A stretch of DNA of 64,000 bases from Lota lota (taxonomy: Eukaryota > Chordata > Actinopteri > Gadiformes > Lotidae), in NCBI GenBank assembly GCA_026745465.1, contig JACYXH010000091.1:4638501-4702500 (forward strand), read 5' to 3'. Position numbers and translations under genes: made by a program. How positions within the stretch are numbered: position 1 is the stretch's first letter; every line of letters starts with the position of its first letter. Shown piece by piece: positions 18,794 through 30,246 of the stretch. The notes under the pieces were generated by a model that did no database searches, had not been told where the DNA came from, and worked only from the letters and a program-made list of their open reading frames with translations.

Positions 18794-19212
18794 AGGACCT
18801 TTTTTTTTTTTTTTTGCATGCGGTTTACAAGTTGTGAAAAGGAGTTACAGTTGAACAGTTATTTTTATGATTACATAATATGTCCGGTTATGAGCTTCCC
18901 AATGCCGTGTGTATGTTCTTGAAATTCTAAAATAAAAGCATTACTATACTTTTGCTTTACTTTGACTTAGACCTTTACAAAATGTATTGCATCATTTCAT
19001 TTGCTGTTTTGTATAAAACTAGCCTCGCAAATCAGACTTTAGATTAATATCTAATTGGATGGCTTGATTTGAGATTAGTACAAACAATTGTTTAAGTGTG
19101 ATCAGATTTTTTTGGAAAACAATTTGTTTTTATTCATGAATAGATAAACTTGTCTAAGGAGCAAGACTGATCCGAATATTTAATGGTTAACAAAAAATAA
19201 ATGGCAAATCAT
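18794..19212. other. rpp21 / aqp12 convergent spacer
   Basis: About 420 bp of AT-rich 3' UTR sequence between two stop codons on opposite strands, with AATAAA for rpp21 at 18931. No further feature seen. Confidence 0.6.
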
Positions 19213-20459
19213 TCACTTTTTCTTTTGGTCTTCTTGTTCACCCGAGGAATTGCCCTTGGGCACTCTGAATCTTGTTTTCTGAGAGTATAATAAATTCTTG
19301 GAGAAAACTCTTGGAATGTGGCCCATGTACAGAAAAAGAGCCATGCTCATGCCTGTGGAGAAAATAGAACATTGTCTTACCATTCACACATTTTCCGGCA
19401 GGTAACATGCCTAACATTGACTTAAACACTGCATTTGAGTTTGTTATGTGTAAACGAGGTTGTGTTTGCACTGTACTTTACCTGTGAGTGGTCCTAGCCA
19501 GTAGACGGTTGCATACTCCATCAAGGTGAACCCAGGGCAGTGGAAGGTTAGGCCATAGGCCAGCGAAGGGTTCATGTAGGCTGACGTATAACCACTGGCT
19601 GAAAAAGGAAATAGACATTATGTTAGGCTACTATTCTATTAATCAATTTAGCTGTTTTAGCTGTTTCCCAAAACACCAATTAAACACAAAAAACAACTGC
19701 ACGGGTATATCTTTTTATGAGCCAGTGGTATTTGTGATTACATTGATTTATATTCCTTTCTGCCCCAAATGTTTGATACTAGCAAAAGAGGAATGTTACT
19801 GATTTTCCATAATATGTGTCAGATTTACAAAATTGCATCTCATTGTGTAAGCAGAAGCATGTACCTGTATGGGACAGGAAGGTCAGGAGTACTGCAACAA
19901 GTGGGATCCGGATCATAGAGGACCGGCGTCGCAGGCTCAGGTGCACCAGGTGGAACACGAGCGTGCACACACACTCCGTGAAGAACCCATGCAGCACAGA
20001 CACCTGTAGCGATGTGCTGCACGAGCTCGCCATCAGGTTTTTGATCATGTGCATATCCGTGAGCTCCAGGCTCCAGTAGTGCAGGGCCCCCAGCAGGGCC
20101 ACGTGCGCTCCCAGGAACTGCCCCGCCACGGCGAGGAGGGTGAGCACGGGGGTCTCCTCCAGCGTCAGGAATCTCACGAGCGTCAGCGTGGGGTTGCCGG
20201 AGGCGTTGCCGCACGCCACGCCGTGGGTCAACAGCACCACAAACAGGATGGTGACGCACACGTCAGGACCCAGACCCCCGGCCCACTGCCCCACCTCCAC
20301 GATGGTCTGCACCTCCAGCAAGCATGCGGCCAGCACAAACGAGGCCGCTAACTCCAGTAGGAAGTCGAGACGCGGCCAGCGCCTCAGAAGAACTCGGCTT
20401 GAGATGCCGAATGCCACTATGGCAATAAAGTAGCCCAGGGATGCATTGAGTCCAGACAT
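19213..20459 (-). CDS. aqp12: Aquaporin-12-like water channel
   Basis: Member of the unorthodox (super-) aquaporin group AQP11/12; mammalian AQP12 is intracellular in pancreatic acinar cells. Exons 20459-19865, 19598-19482 and 19352-19213 sum to 852 nt, 283 aa. The start MSGLNASLGYF aligns with human MAGLNVSLSFF, so the open frame upstream of it is probably 5' UTR. Blocks shared with AQP12 are VGQWAGGLGPD, HGVACGNASGNPT, LELTDMHMIKNLMASSCS and VYWLGPLTGM. The first pore motif is NPT, as in AQP12 (AQP11 has NPC). The second is NPS (AYMNPSLAYGL) where NPA is usual. The C-terminus is a short basic tail (EDQKKK). Confidence 0.92.
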
Positions 20460-21454
20460 GTTGCAGGGTAGATTGCTGCTCCTTGCCACAACACTGAGGC
20501 TAGTAGGTGTATAGGTGTGCTCACTGTTTGACAACGTGGCAAATAGAGAGATCACTGGCTTATCGGAATCATGTCCGCTTTTGGTCCCTGCACGACCACC
20601 TGCCAAAATACACACGGGTCCTTTCAAGGTTAGGTCAGCATGGCCTCGCTTTGAATTAATGTGCCCTATAATGAATGCACTGTAGGCTAGGCCTACATCA
20701 TCTGACACAATTTGTGAACGATTCCGTCAACTCGTCCTGGGGGAAGGGGACCATAAGTTACAGCGTGGCTGTAACTTATTACCATCGAAATATCCGGAAG
20801 AAATGCCTATTGGTGTGTCACTTTGACAAGAATGTTACTGGATTGTCATGTCGACCCTAAATAAATCATAGCCCAACCGCTGCAGGGATTGGCTCCAATA
20901 ATATGTAGCCTTAAAAAGAAAAAGTACTACCCAGCAATGTTTGCGTCACGCTCGACGCACTCACGAAATGAGCGGCGCCAACCCTAGAGACGCGTAACAA
21001 GAAGAAAGGGCGCAAACTAACGCACAGGTCAGAGTTGTTGCTATGGCAACATGTACATTTACTGCAGCGGTAAGTCTCGTCGATATGTCCAGAAAAAGAG
21101 ATCCGGACCATAAACTGTACAGATAGATTAGTATTTAGCTGAAGGATTAGACTTTTTTTTTTTTTTTTTAAAGAAAGGAGTGAGTGCTGGCGTTTAAACC
21201 AAAATGTCAAACGTATCAACTTTGTTTGGTAGCAGCCTCGCAGAGAGTGGACGTATCATGTCATAACGTGGTGTGAAAATCCAAAACTTGAGTAAACCAA
21301 CCCAAATATGTTATTAGTATAGGTTGAATATTATACCTTTCTATACCGGCGTTTTCTAAGGATATTTTACGATTGCATTGTCTTCCGCCTAGCAACCAGG
21401 ATAATACGATCTAACGGGTCAGCTCCCAATTCATGTTGGGTCACTATACTAAAG
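20460..21454. promoter_or_regulatory. aqp12 / C1orf141-like divergent spacer
   Basis: Head-to-head spacer between two start codons. A purine-rich run and several CpGs lie around 20930-21080. No conserved frame, clear transposon or named regulatory site was recognised. Confidence 0.35.
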
Positions 21455-24400
21455 ATGTCCTGGAAAAACATGCAAAGGTAATTGGAATTCCGAAAAAACA
21501 ACAACAGCAATTGATACATGGTTTTCCACATTGCCAACTGAATCAGAATCTTCTTAAATGCTTTAATCTTATGAGATAAGTAATTGTTCTTCTGTTGACA
21601 CACTGTTGGTCTGTTGAAGAAGTAATAAGGTATGCTGTGTTTTTCTGTTGAAAACACCCATTTACCTCGCTTTACATTAGGTCATCTTCCACAAATGGAC
21701 CATATTATATGGCTAAAGTAACAGTCTCTCCTTTTGCCAGTCCTGAAGAACTTGCCTTGAGCACTGTTCCATGCAAAGGTGGGCTATTTCCATTGAAACA
21801 AGATAACATTTTGAACCCCACCTTCTCTCTAATTTTGAAACAATTGAAAGATGCAAACGTTAATGAAAACGTATTAGGTGATTAGTGAACAACATATTAT
21901 TTGTGTCATAACTGTATTAGCAATGGCCTAGAAAAACAAAATGCAGCATAGCATATCTGTTTCTCCTAATACATGGACACAACTCCAGCCACTTATAAAC
22001 CACTGATACCTGGCGGGACTCTTTATCTATTATTTACTGCCCCGCCAGCTTAGTTTTCCTTTTCATCCAGCCAGTGTATTTTATATTTCTGTTTATTATA
22101 GGTATACGTTATTCGAACAAAACGTCAGGAAGATATGTCTGGACTGTAAAATAGTCACATGGCTTAACTTAATTCATTATTTCTGTTTACACAGGGAGAG
22201 GAAATGATATCAAGGGATTCAAGGTTGTCTGCTCAACAAGGACTAGTAAACATTCACATCACAGGCAAATGTGGTCAGCAAAGGTGCAACGGAAATAAAA
22301 GCCACTCAAATATGCACACAAACACATACTGACAAATGATCCTACACACAAGTGTAGGATCATTGTAAAGACATACTACCAGCACTGAATGAGTGGAAAA
22401 ATAATCGTCATGAACATATACCCAAAGGAAGACTATAGACTAAGACTAACTATGTTATATCGTAATGCATGTTCTGCATATAAACTCTAAAAGGAATTCT
22501 TTTGTTTACTTTATAACATAAGCACATGTTTGATTGATCAGTAGTAATGGCTCTGTATAGATAATGCATGCGCATGCATGATATTATGTTGTACCATTTT
22601 GGTGCTGCGTCAGTGTGAATATTCTTTTTTTTCAAGAAAGAAAAGCTTCTTTCTCAGGGACTGAGCGCTGGACTGAACGCCGTCCTGACTGGGAGCCTCA
22701 AGTACGAAGACACGTCCAACTGGTCTGGCTCCTTGTCTTCTTCGCCCACACCATTTAAGGCATTCACAGGTAACATCGATTCACAGGTAACACACTGCAT
22801 TCGCAGGTAACACACTGTATTCACAGGTAACATAACTCACTCACACGTAACACACTGCATTCACAGGTAACACACTATTCGCAGGTAACATACTGTATTC
22901 ACAGGTAACACTACATTCACAGGTAACACTGTATTCACAGGTAGCACACTACATTCACAGGTAACAGAAACACTGTATTCACTCACAGGTAACAGACTGT
23001 ATTCACAGCTAACACATTTTATTCATAGCTAACACACTACATTCACAGGTAACACACTGTATTCACATGTAACAGACAACATTCACAGTTAACACACTGT
23101 ATTCACATGTAACAGCCTACATTCACAGGTAACACTCTGTATTCACATGTAACAGCATTTACAGTACAGTACAATCCACTTACCACTGTAATATTCTACA
23201 TTCACAGTTAAAACTGCATTCACAATCGAATAGGCTACTTTTGCAGTGAACACACACTACGTCCACAGGTATCACACAACCTACACAGAAAACACACTTA
23301 CTTTACACACCACCTTCACAGGTAACACAACACTCTTCGTTAAAAAAACATCCCAGGGATCACAACATCCTCACACTGGCAACATACCAGGGTTTTTTGT
23401 TGTTGAGGAAGCAATCAACACCTTCTGTGTGAATGGTATATGTTGGTTTTTTGTCCATGCAGAGGACGACGAGGAGCCATATTCTCTGTCAGAGTCTGTG
23501 GGGAAGTTGGTTTGCCAGCAGCTACAGCAGGGCAACGTTGTGCGTGTCTGCAGCAACCACTCCAGGAGGTGAGTCAATGGTTGGGACATAGAAAAACACC
23601 CATTTTAATCCCTGCCCTGTTCCCTTCCTTAAAATGTGTTATTGTTGGTAGAGAGACAGAACCTCCAGCGATGACGAGCAAAGTGGAGGGTATGTGTGCC
23701 AGTGGAGCCCGTGCCATGGAAGAGATGGCCCCACTTTGCTTCGAGGATGAACTGCAGAGAAGTAATGCAAAGACAGTCACACCAAGGGCCCCATCTGCTT
23801 ACACCCCACTCCCTGTGAGTTCCAGTGAGGATTAGAAACACCTCAAGTTGGCCATTTCATGAGACATGTCCTAATACTTTCTAACGTTGCCCTAATGTGT
23901 TATAGTTTCAGTTTTATAACGAATAACACATCTGTGTCCTATTAAATCCACAGATTGTCAGTGAAACATATCCAGTGTTGTGCGGTGGCGAGAAATACAA
24001 GCACACCTTGTTTGGCTCCTCTGGCTTCCACACACTGACCCACTCTCACCCTACACCCGCGCGGAGATCGGTCCACTCCACCATCGTACGCATCACAGAC
24101 TCACTGCAGGCCCAGGCCATGGGGAGGAAGAGGAGCGAGAGGGGGAGGGAGAGACCCCCGTTGACTGCCGAGACGTGGCAGGGGGACGTCTTTACAGCGA
24201 CGACACCCGCGCGCGCCACCAGGCTCAGGGTGCTCTCGGCGGACGGGAGTGTTACCAAGGACGCGGCCCTGGGAAAGCTGTCCTTGAGCGGCAAGAATCC
24301 GTCGACATTCCCAATCACCGATCCCCCGAAATGCTGGTCAGCCAAAGGGCTCATGGAGGGACCGTGTGTTCATCTGACCAGCCCTTTAACAGTGTCCCCT

Positions 24401-24940
24401 ATACCACATGGTGGGAAGGGTTCTCAAGCACTGGGCCGGGGGCAGATTGGGTTACTACGGCCGGATAAAGCGCCGCAACTTTTACTTAGTCCAAAGAAGA
24501 GATGCACCAGTAAACCCACCAAAGCTGATCACAGAGCAGTTGACGCCAGCCAGTGTAATAAAAGGATATATCAGTTAATTTCAAGGTCTGTCCAGAAGAA
24601 TGTGAACTACACAAAGCAATGTGTGGCCACCAAGCAAGTACCCCAGAAGGTTGAACATGTGTCAGAGCCAAGAAGAATTCAGAATTTTGTGTTATCAGCA
24701 AATATCAGAGGTATTGAAGTAAACGGAGTCAAGTTCTCCTGTACTCGACCAAACAGCCAGAATGCCCAATGTAAATATACTTCCAATCCGTGGCTCTCTT
24801 ACTCTTCAGAGTGTTACGATGAAGCCCAGTTCACCCAGCATTATCAACAGCCTAAAGAGGAAACCAAATCACATTTTGTGACATTCAACCAACAGGAACA
24901 TTGTGCCATTAATATACCAACTGCGCAACATTTGAACTGA
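21455..24940 (+). CDS. C1orf141-like protein of unknown function
   Basis: Seven exons can be chained with GT-AG junctions and matching phases. They start at 21455 (MSWKNMQR), about 21681, 22196, 22637 and 23461, then 23650 and a long last exon from about 23953. The product is about 540 aa, polar and low in hydrophobic segments, with no membrane span or known catalytic motif. The block APLCFEDELQRSNAKTV resembles LPLCFEDELKNPHAKIV of human C1orf141 as I recall it. The next residues (HTLFGSSGFH) and the position immediately upstream of slc35d1 also fit, since human C1orf141 neighbours SLC35D1. Much of the last exon is not recognisably conserved. The assignment rests on one motif plus gene order, and function is unknown. 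Confidence 0.6.
22757..23330 (+). repeat. Intronic minisatellite built from a 5' splice junction
   Basis: Degenerate units of about 14-21 bp, core ATTCACAGGTAACAC, start exactly at an exon-intron junction of the C1orf141-like gene (exon end CATTCACAG, intron gtaaca) and run for over 500 bp with more than 20 copies. Most copies keep CAG|GTAACA. Later copies decay (AGCTAAC, ATGTAAC). Confidence 0.93.
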
Positions 24941-25304
24941 CATCAACTGAAGTGAAGCTGATTGTACCTTCAAATGTATTGCTTCCTTTTAAATAGCCTA
25001 CTCATGGTTATAAAGTCAGGTATAACATTGATGCATGTGCATGTATTTGGCTCAATAAACATTGAATGTATTCCTCATTAAATATTTGTCAATGCAGTGT
25101 TATATGTGCACGTTAAAACTCATTGCAAATTAGAAGCAACTAAACGCAGCGGGAAGAAGCGCTGTTTTCAACTGCAATAAACAGAAGTCTTGCATTTGTT
25201 CATTGTCGCCTAGGCGGAAGTAGCAGGACGTCAGAGAGCCGTAGTACGTAGCGTGCGCTCAGTGATGGCAGGGACAGAAGAGGCACGGAGGCAGGGATGA
25301 ATGT
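24941..25304. other. C1orf141-like 3' end and slc35d1 promoter
   Basis: Short tandem-gene spacer. AATAAA at 25054-25059 likely ends the upstream transcript. The CpG-containing stretch 25200-25300 is the likely slc35d1 promoter and 5' UTR. Confidence 0.55.
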
Positions 25305-28300
25305 ATGTCGGGGATGGCGGACAAATCTCAACTCTTTTTAAAGCTGTTTGCTGCTGGATTTTACGGCATCAGTTCATTTCTCATCGTCGTGGTGAACAAA
25401 AGTGTGCTCACCAACTATGGGTAAGAGTGGTTTGGGGCTACCTCGGGAATTGGTCCTACTTGTAAAGTAGCCCGTTAGCTGGCCTAGCTGGAGAGTGGTG
25501 GCTAGCAGGGCTACCACTAACTTTGAGCTGATCTGATTAGTTTGAGGATGCGGTGGTGGATCTTTATTTATAGTAGGCAACAGAGGCAATGGTTAAGAGT
25601 AGCAGTAAAGCTGACTTTAACTTCCACATATCCCACTGTTGCTCACACCGTGCACATACTTTTTAGACTTTACTCTGTTTAAGCAGTAACTGTTGACTGA
25701 CAATAAAAATGTATTGCACTGTCCTTGCAGGTTCCCATCTTCCATATGTGTCGGGATTGGACAAGTTAGTAGATGCGTTTTATTAACATTTCTACTAACA
25801 CATTCATCATTTAACGTATACCATGACTATGTAGCAATGCATCGATGTGTTAAATTGTGAAACTGTGCAGATGTTTGCGACAGTGGTTGTGCTATGGGCG
25901 GGCAAGGCTGTGAGGGTAATCAGCTTCCCTGACTTCGATGAAAGCATACCCGGCAAGGTGACTCATACATTATGTCAAATGTCTCTTGTGTAATGTACCA
26001 ACATTTTTTCCCCCGAAAGAATTCCCCCTCAAATATTTAACTGACACGACCCCTATTCAGTTACAGTGCTCAGTTTACTTCAGCATCACTCTGCATCTGA
26101 ATATATTCGATCCCTTTTACAGACCTTTCCTCTACCTCTCCTTTACGTGGGAAACCAAATCACTGGACTATTTGGAACTAAAAGGCTAAAGTAAGATATT
26201 ATTAAGGTTATACCTGAAGGCCACACAAAAGTTATCAATATTTATTTTTATGTAATATATATTCACTTCATTCTAATGAGGTCTTCTCTTTCCCCAGCCT
26301 CCCGATGTTTACAGTCCTCAGAAGATTTTCTATCTTATTTACAATGATGGCTGAAGTGTTCCTGCTAAAGTAAGTCTAATGTCATAGATAGCTATGCTGT
26401 TTAATAAATACCATTCGGACGGGCTTCTGGGCATTTCCCAGTCACTTTCTCATCAGATGAGACTAAATGAAATAAATTCTCTCCCTGTATCATGAGATTC
26501 GCTTTTATTGGCCCTTCCCGGTGCTAGGAAGAAGTACTCCAGACCGGTCCAGATTACCGTATTTACAATGATCCTTGGGGCGTTTGTGGCTGCAAGGTGA
26601 GGCCTATTAAATTGGTGTTCCAGCCGTTAATCGTACTTTCAGAGATCTGTGCTGCAGGGTATTGACCGACATGATAAGTCCTCCTCCTAACCAGTCATTA
26701 GCATGTGTTTAAAAGTTTTGGTTTTTAAAGGCAGACCCCTGTGGCTCAGGCAGTTATGCTCAAGGCTAAATGTAATCTTTTTATGGAGGGAGTAAAACAT
26801 CCCTGGTATTTAGAGTTTTTTCTGTGATCTCTGTTGCCTGTAGTACTGACCTGTCGTTTGACCTGGAAGGTTATGCGTTCATTCTCATGAACGATGTGCT
26901 GACCGCTGCCAACGGGGCCTATGTGAAACAGAAGTTGGATTCCAAGGTATGTGGCACCACCACTTCTTGGTCAATGACACCATTGTATGTCAAGGGTTGT
27001 CGTTGGCACCAGGCTGCTGTTATTGAATTTATACAACTGGACCCTCTGTCGTCTGTCAGGAATATCCATAGAAATCCTCTGAATATTTTATAATACAATT
27101 CTAAGGGGTATATATATTTTTTTGTCAGCCAATATTATTATTAGTATACATTATCTGTCCCCCTGATAGAGTTCCTGGTTTAATCCTGTTGCCTCTGTGG
27201 TCCTTGCTTGACAAATAGCCTTGACGATGATCATGTGACTTTTGACATGGGAACCATGTTGCTCAGATTACAGCTGGGCAAAAGCGAGGTCCACATATAG
27301 ACGATTATGTCATTAGTGAACCACCAACAGACACAAAAATAGAGGTGTGTGTGTGTTGGGACTGGGAAGGGTGCGGGGGTTTTGAGTAAAAGTTGGGAGC
27401 AGGAACGATAACCCGCTAGGTTAAAAACCTACCGGGCCGATGCTAGCTAGAAAAGTGTTAGGTGGATTGGAGATGGTGTGGTAATGCAGTAGGCCGACTG
27501 CAAACATCTGCATGCTAGTTTAGTAAGAATGTTCTTGACCTGCTTTGAATAAGGCTCTCTGTTCTGTTCTCTAAACTTCTTCCCATTTGGTCCCATTCCC
27601 TTTCTGGCACCGCCCTACCTCTCTCTCTCGCCTCTCTTTCACAGGAGCTGGGAAAATATGGTTTATTATATTATAATGCATTATTTATGATAATTCCCAC
27701 ACTGCTCTTGGCCCACGCGACTGGAGATGTCCAGAAGGTAAGCAATGTATTGTTTGTGTTTTGTTTTTGGCTAATAGTTTGTTTCTTCCTTGTTAACTTA
27801 TAGATGAAGCTTGTTTTAAATCCTCCTACCTTCCTACTTTGTGATAACGTGTACCATCATTAAATTGAATACAGTTCTAAAGTTTACAAACCTTCTGATA
27901 AAAGGCCTTTGGTAGGTTCTCAATACATTTATAAGTGTATTTTTGTCACTGCAAGCTCTTATAGCAGCCGTCTGTTGATCAAGGTTGGCAGAGCTGAGGC
28001 TTTGCCAAACCCTAGAATGGGAAGGGCCAGGGAGGAAAGAAGGGGGGGTGCAGGGAAGACACAAAGCTCCCATTATCCAGCAGAGTAGAGTTAATACACA
28101 GTCTCCCCTGCAGTTTTGACCTGCTTCAACACGGTGGTTAATATACCAACTGCTGCCTTCTTGATTACTTATTTTAACCGACTTTTGGGACGTTTGATGA
28201 GCAAGCACCATTGGCTTAGAATGTGGCATTATTAACTCTTCAAGGGTTTGGAGGTTGATCCCCACTGGGCCCACCTATGCTAAGAAATTGTAAAATGCTT

Positions 28301-30246
28301 CAGAAGCGTCCGCCAATTGGCATTTATTTTATTATTATGTTTATTAGCAAACATCAATTCAGATTAAGCACTCTAAAGTTCACCTCATAGCCTACCATTC
28401 AGACATATTGTCAACCACTAACATGTTGGGACAGTTATTTCTGCTTTGAGTCATCGCTCTCTCTGTTCAACAATTTCCAAATAGAGCATATGTGTCATCA
28501 CATGTTGGCAGGCTCTGTGGCGCTCCGATATCTCCGATATAAATTGCAGGCATAGTAGTAACCTCTGTCCATGGATGGCCATCCAAGCGGAACGTTGGTT
28601 GTATATGTTTGAGCTGACGGCCATTCTCTCCCCAGGCGATGGAATATGAAGGCTGGTCAGACAGGCTCTTCCTCACTCAGTTCATCCTCTCCTCCATCAT
28701 GGGGTGAGCCTCGACAAAAGGGCCGCTGTGCGTGCCTGTGTGTATGTATATATGCCAGCGTGTGTGTATGGTCATGCGTGCGTGTGTGCATGGTCATGTG
28801 AACGTGTGTATGGGTGGCGTGTGTGTGTGTGTATGGTCATGCGTGTATGGTCGTGTGTGTATAGTCATGCGTGCGTGTGTATGGTCATGTGTGTATGGTC
28901 GTGTGTGTATAGTCATGCGTGCGTGTGTATGGTCGTGTGTATGGTCGTGTGTATGGTCGTGTGTGTATAGTCATGCATGCGTGTGTATGGTCATGTGTGT
29001 GTGTGTATGGTCATGTGTGTATGGTCGTGTGTGTATAGTCATGCGTGTGTGTGTATGGTCATGTGTGTATGGTCGCGTGTGTATAGTTATGTGTGCGTGT
29101 GTGTATGGTCATTTGTTAACTTTTTTGTGTGTGTATAGTCATGTGTGCGTGTGTGTATGGGCAGTGTTGTGCATGTCTGCCAGTGCAGGATCAAATATTA
29201 GAATGTCAAATCAAAATATGTTTATGCAGTTTGTGACACAACAGTCCAGTCCAATGTAACACTATTACATTTTAAACATAAAAATTCAAATATCTCCATA
29301 TTATCCCTAATTATATTCATATGTAATATAGAGTTCGGACCAGTGTGATGATTTTCTAACACATTTCATTCAAATGTTTTGTACCTTTTTGTGTCTTTAG
29401 GTTTGTCCTGATGTATTCCACTGTGCTTTGTATGCAGTACAACTCTGCGTTGACCACGACCATCGTGGGCTGCATTAAGGTGAGGAGGTTTGAGGCAGGA
29501 TGTTTTGTCATCAGGGGGCTCAGGTTGACCCAGCATGCATGTCTCTCTCGATGACGCCTTTGTCCGTCCGTCTGTCTCAGAACATACTGGTGACATACAT
29601 TGGAATGGTGTTCAGCGGGGACTACATCTTCTCGTGGACCAACTTCATCGGCTTGAATATCAGGTGTGTCTGCAAGCCGTTTCCCCAATGTTTTTTTGTC
29701 GATCGGGCTTTGAGTCATCGATTGTAACGTTCGTCTTATTAAATTAAGTTCTTAATTTGCCGTGCGTTTTTAATTTGCCAGTCATGTTGAAACGCCTCCA
29801 CCAAGCGTACAGCTGGCAGATGTTGTGCACATTGTTCAAGGAACTTTCCCAAACGCACATTTCTGTGGTTCTCTAAGCTACATCTCCCTGGAAGTCAGCT
29901 GTTGTCGATGGACACAACAGTCCATTGTCAACACATCCAGCAGGTAGCCGATGTCTCGTATCATGGCGCGAGGAATTCGTAATGAGCATGCTGGTTCTTG
30001 TTCGAGACCCCAACCTGGCTTTTATGACCTGCTGTCTGTGCTCTCCTCACCGGACTTAACTCTGACCAACAATAAGAGGGCCTATAAAGGCTGCTATGGA
30101 TCTGCATACGCTCTCTCAATGTGTGTGTGTTGTGTTCCAGTATCACGGGGAGCCTGGTGTACTCCTACATCACCTTCACAGAAGAGCAGTCCAGTAAGGC
30201 CATTGACCTCAGCAAGCTGGAGATCAAGGGCAAGGTTGTAGTTTGA
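25305..30246 (+). CDS. slc35d1: UDP-glucuronic acid / UDP-GalNAc transporter (SLC35D1-like)
   Basis: ER nucleotide-sugar antiporter of the drug/metabolite transporter superfamily that supplies UDP-sugars for chondroitin sulfate synthesis. About twelve exons are readable. In order they give [20 protein letters not shown] and [19 protein letters not shown], then [133 protein letters not shown], and [17 protein letters not shown]. About ten membrane spans are expected. The C-terminus [10 protein letters not shown] matches the human LDIKGKGAV end. The start at 25305 ([11 protein letters not shown]) is the first in-frame ATG; human has a longer N-terminus. A slc35d2 assignment fits less well. Confidence 0.93.
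28736..29163 (+). repeat. GT-rich minisatellite in an slc35d1 intron
   Basis: Irregular repeats of GTGTGTATGGTCATG / GTGTATGGTCGTG type begin about 33 nt after the donor that follows the exon ending SSIMG. They leave several frames open, giving spurious VYGRVCIVM-type open frames. Confidence 0.93.

Noticed and set aside
19840-20433. Long plus- and minus-strand open frames across aqp12 exon 1
   Set aside because: GC-rich shadow frames of the aquaporin exon. Only the minus frame with the NPT motif shows family conservation.
23980-24468. 162-codon frame overlapping the last C1orf141-like exon
   Set aside because: Shadow of the longer main frame, with no support from exon phases.
26735-26790. 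tRNA-like TGGCTCAGGCAG in an slc35d1 intron
   Set aside because: A-box-like sequence only, with no B box at the right distance.
28732-29259. 175-codon frame of VYGRVCIVM-type repeats
   Set aside because: Translation of a GT-rich minisatellite within an slc35d1 intron.
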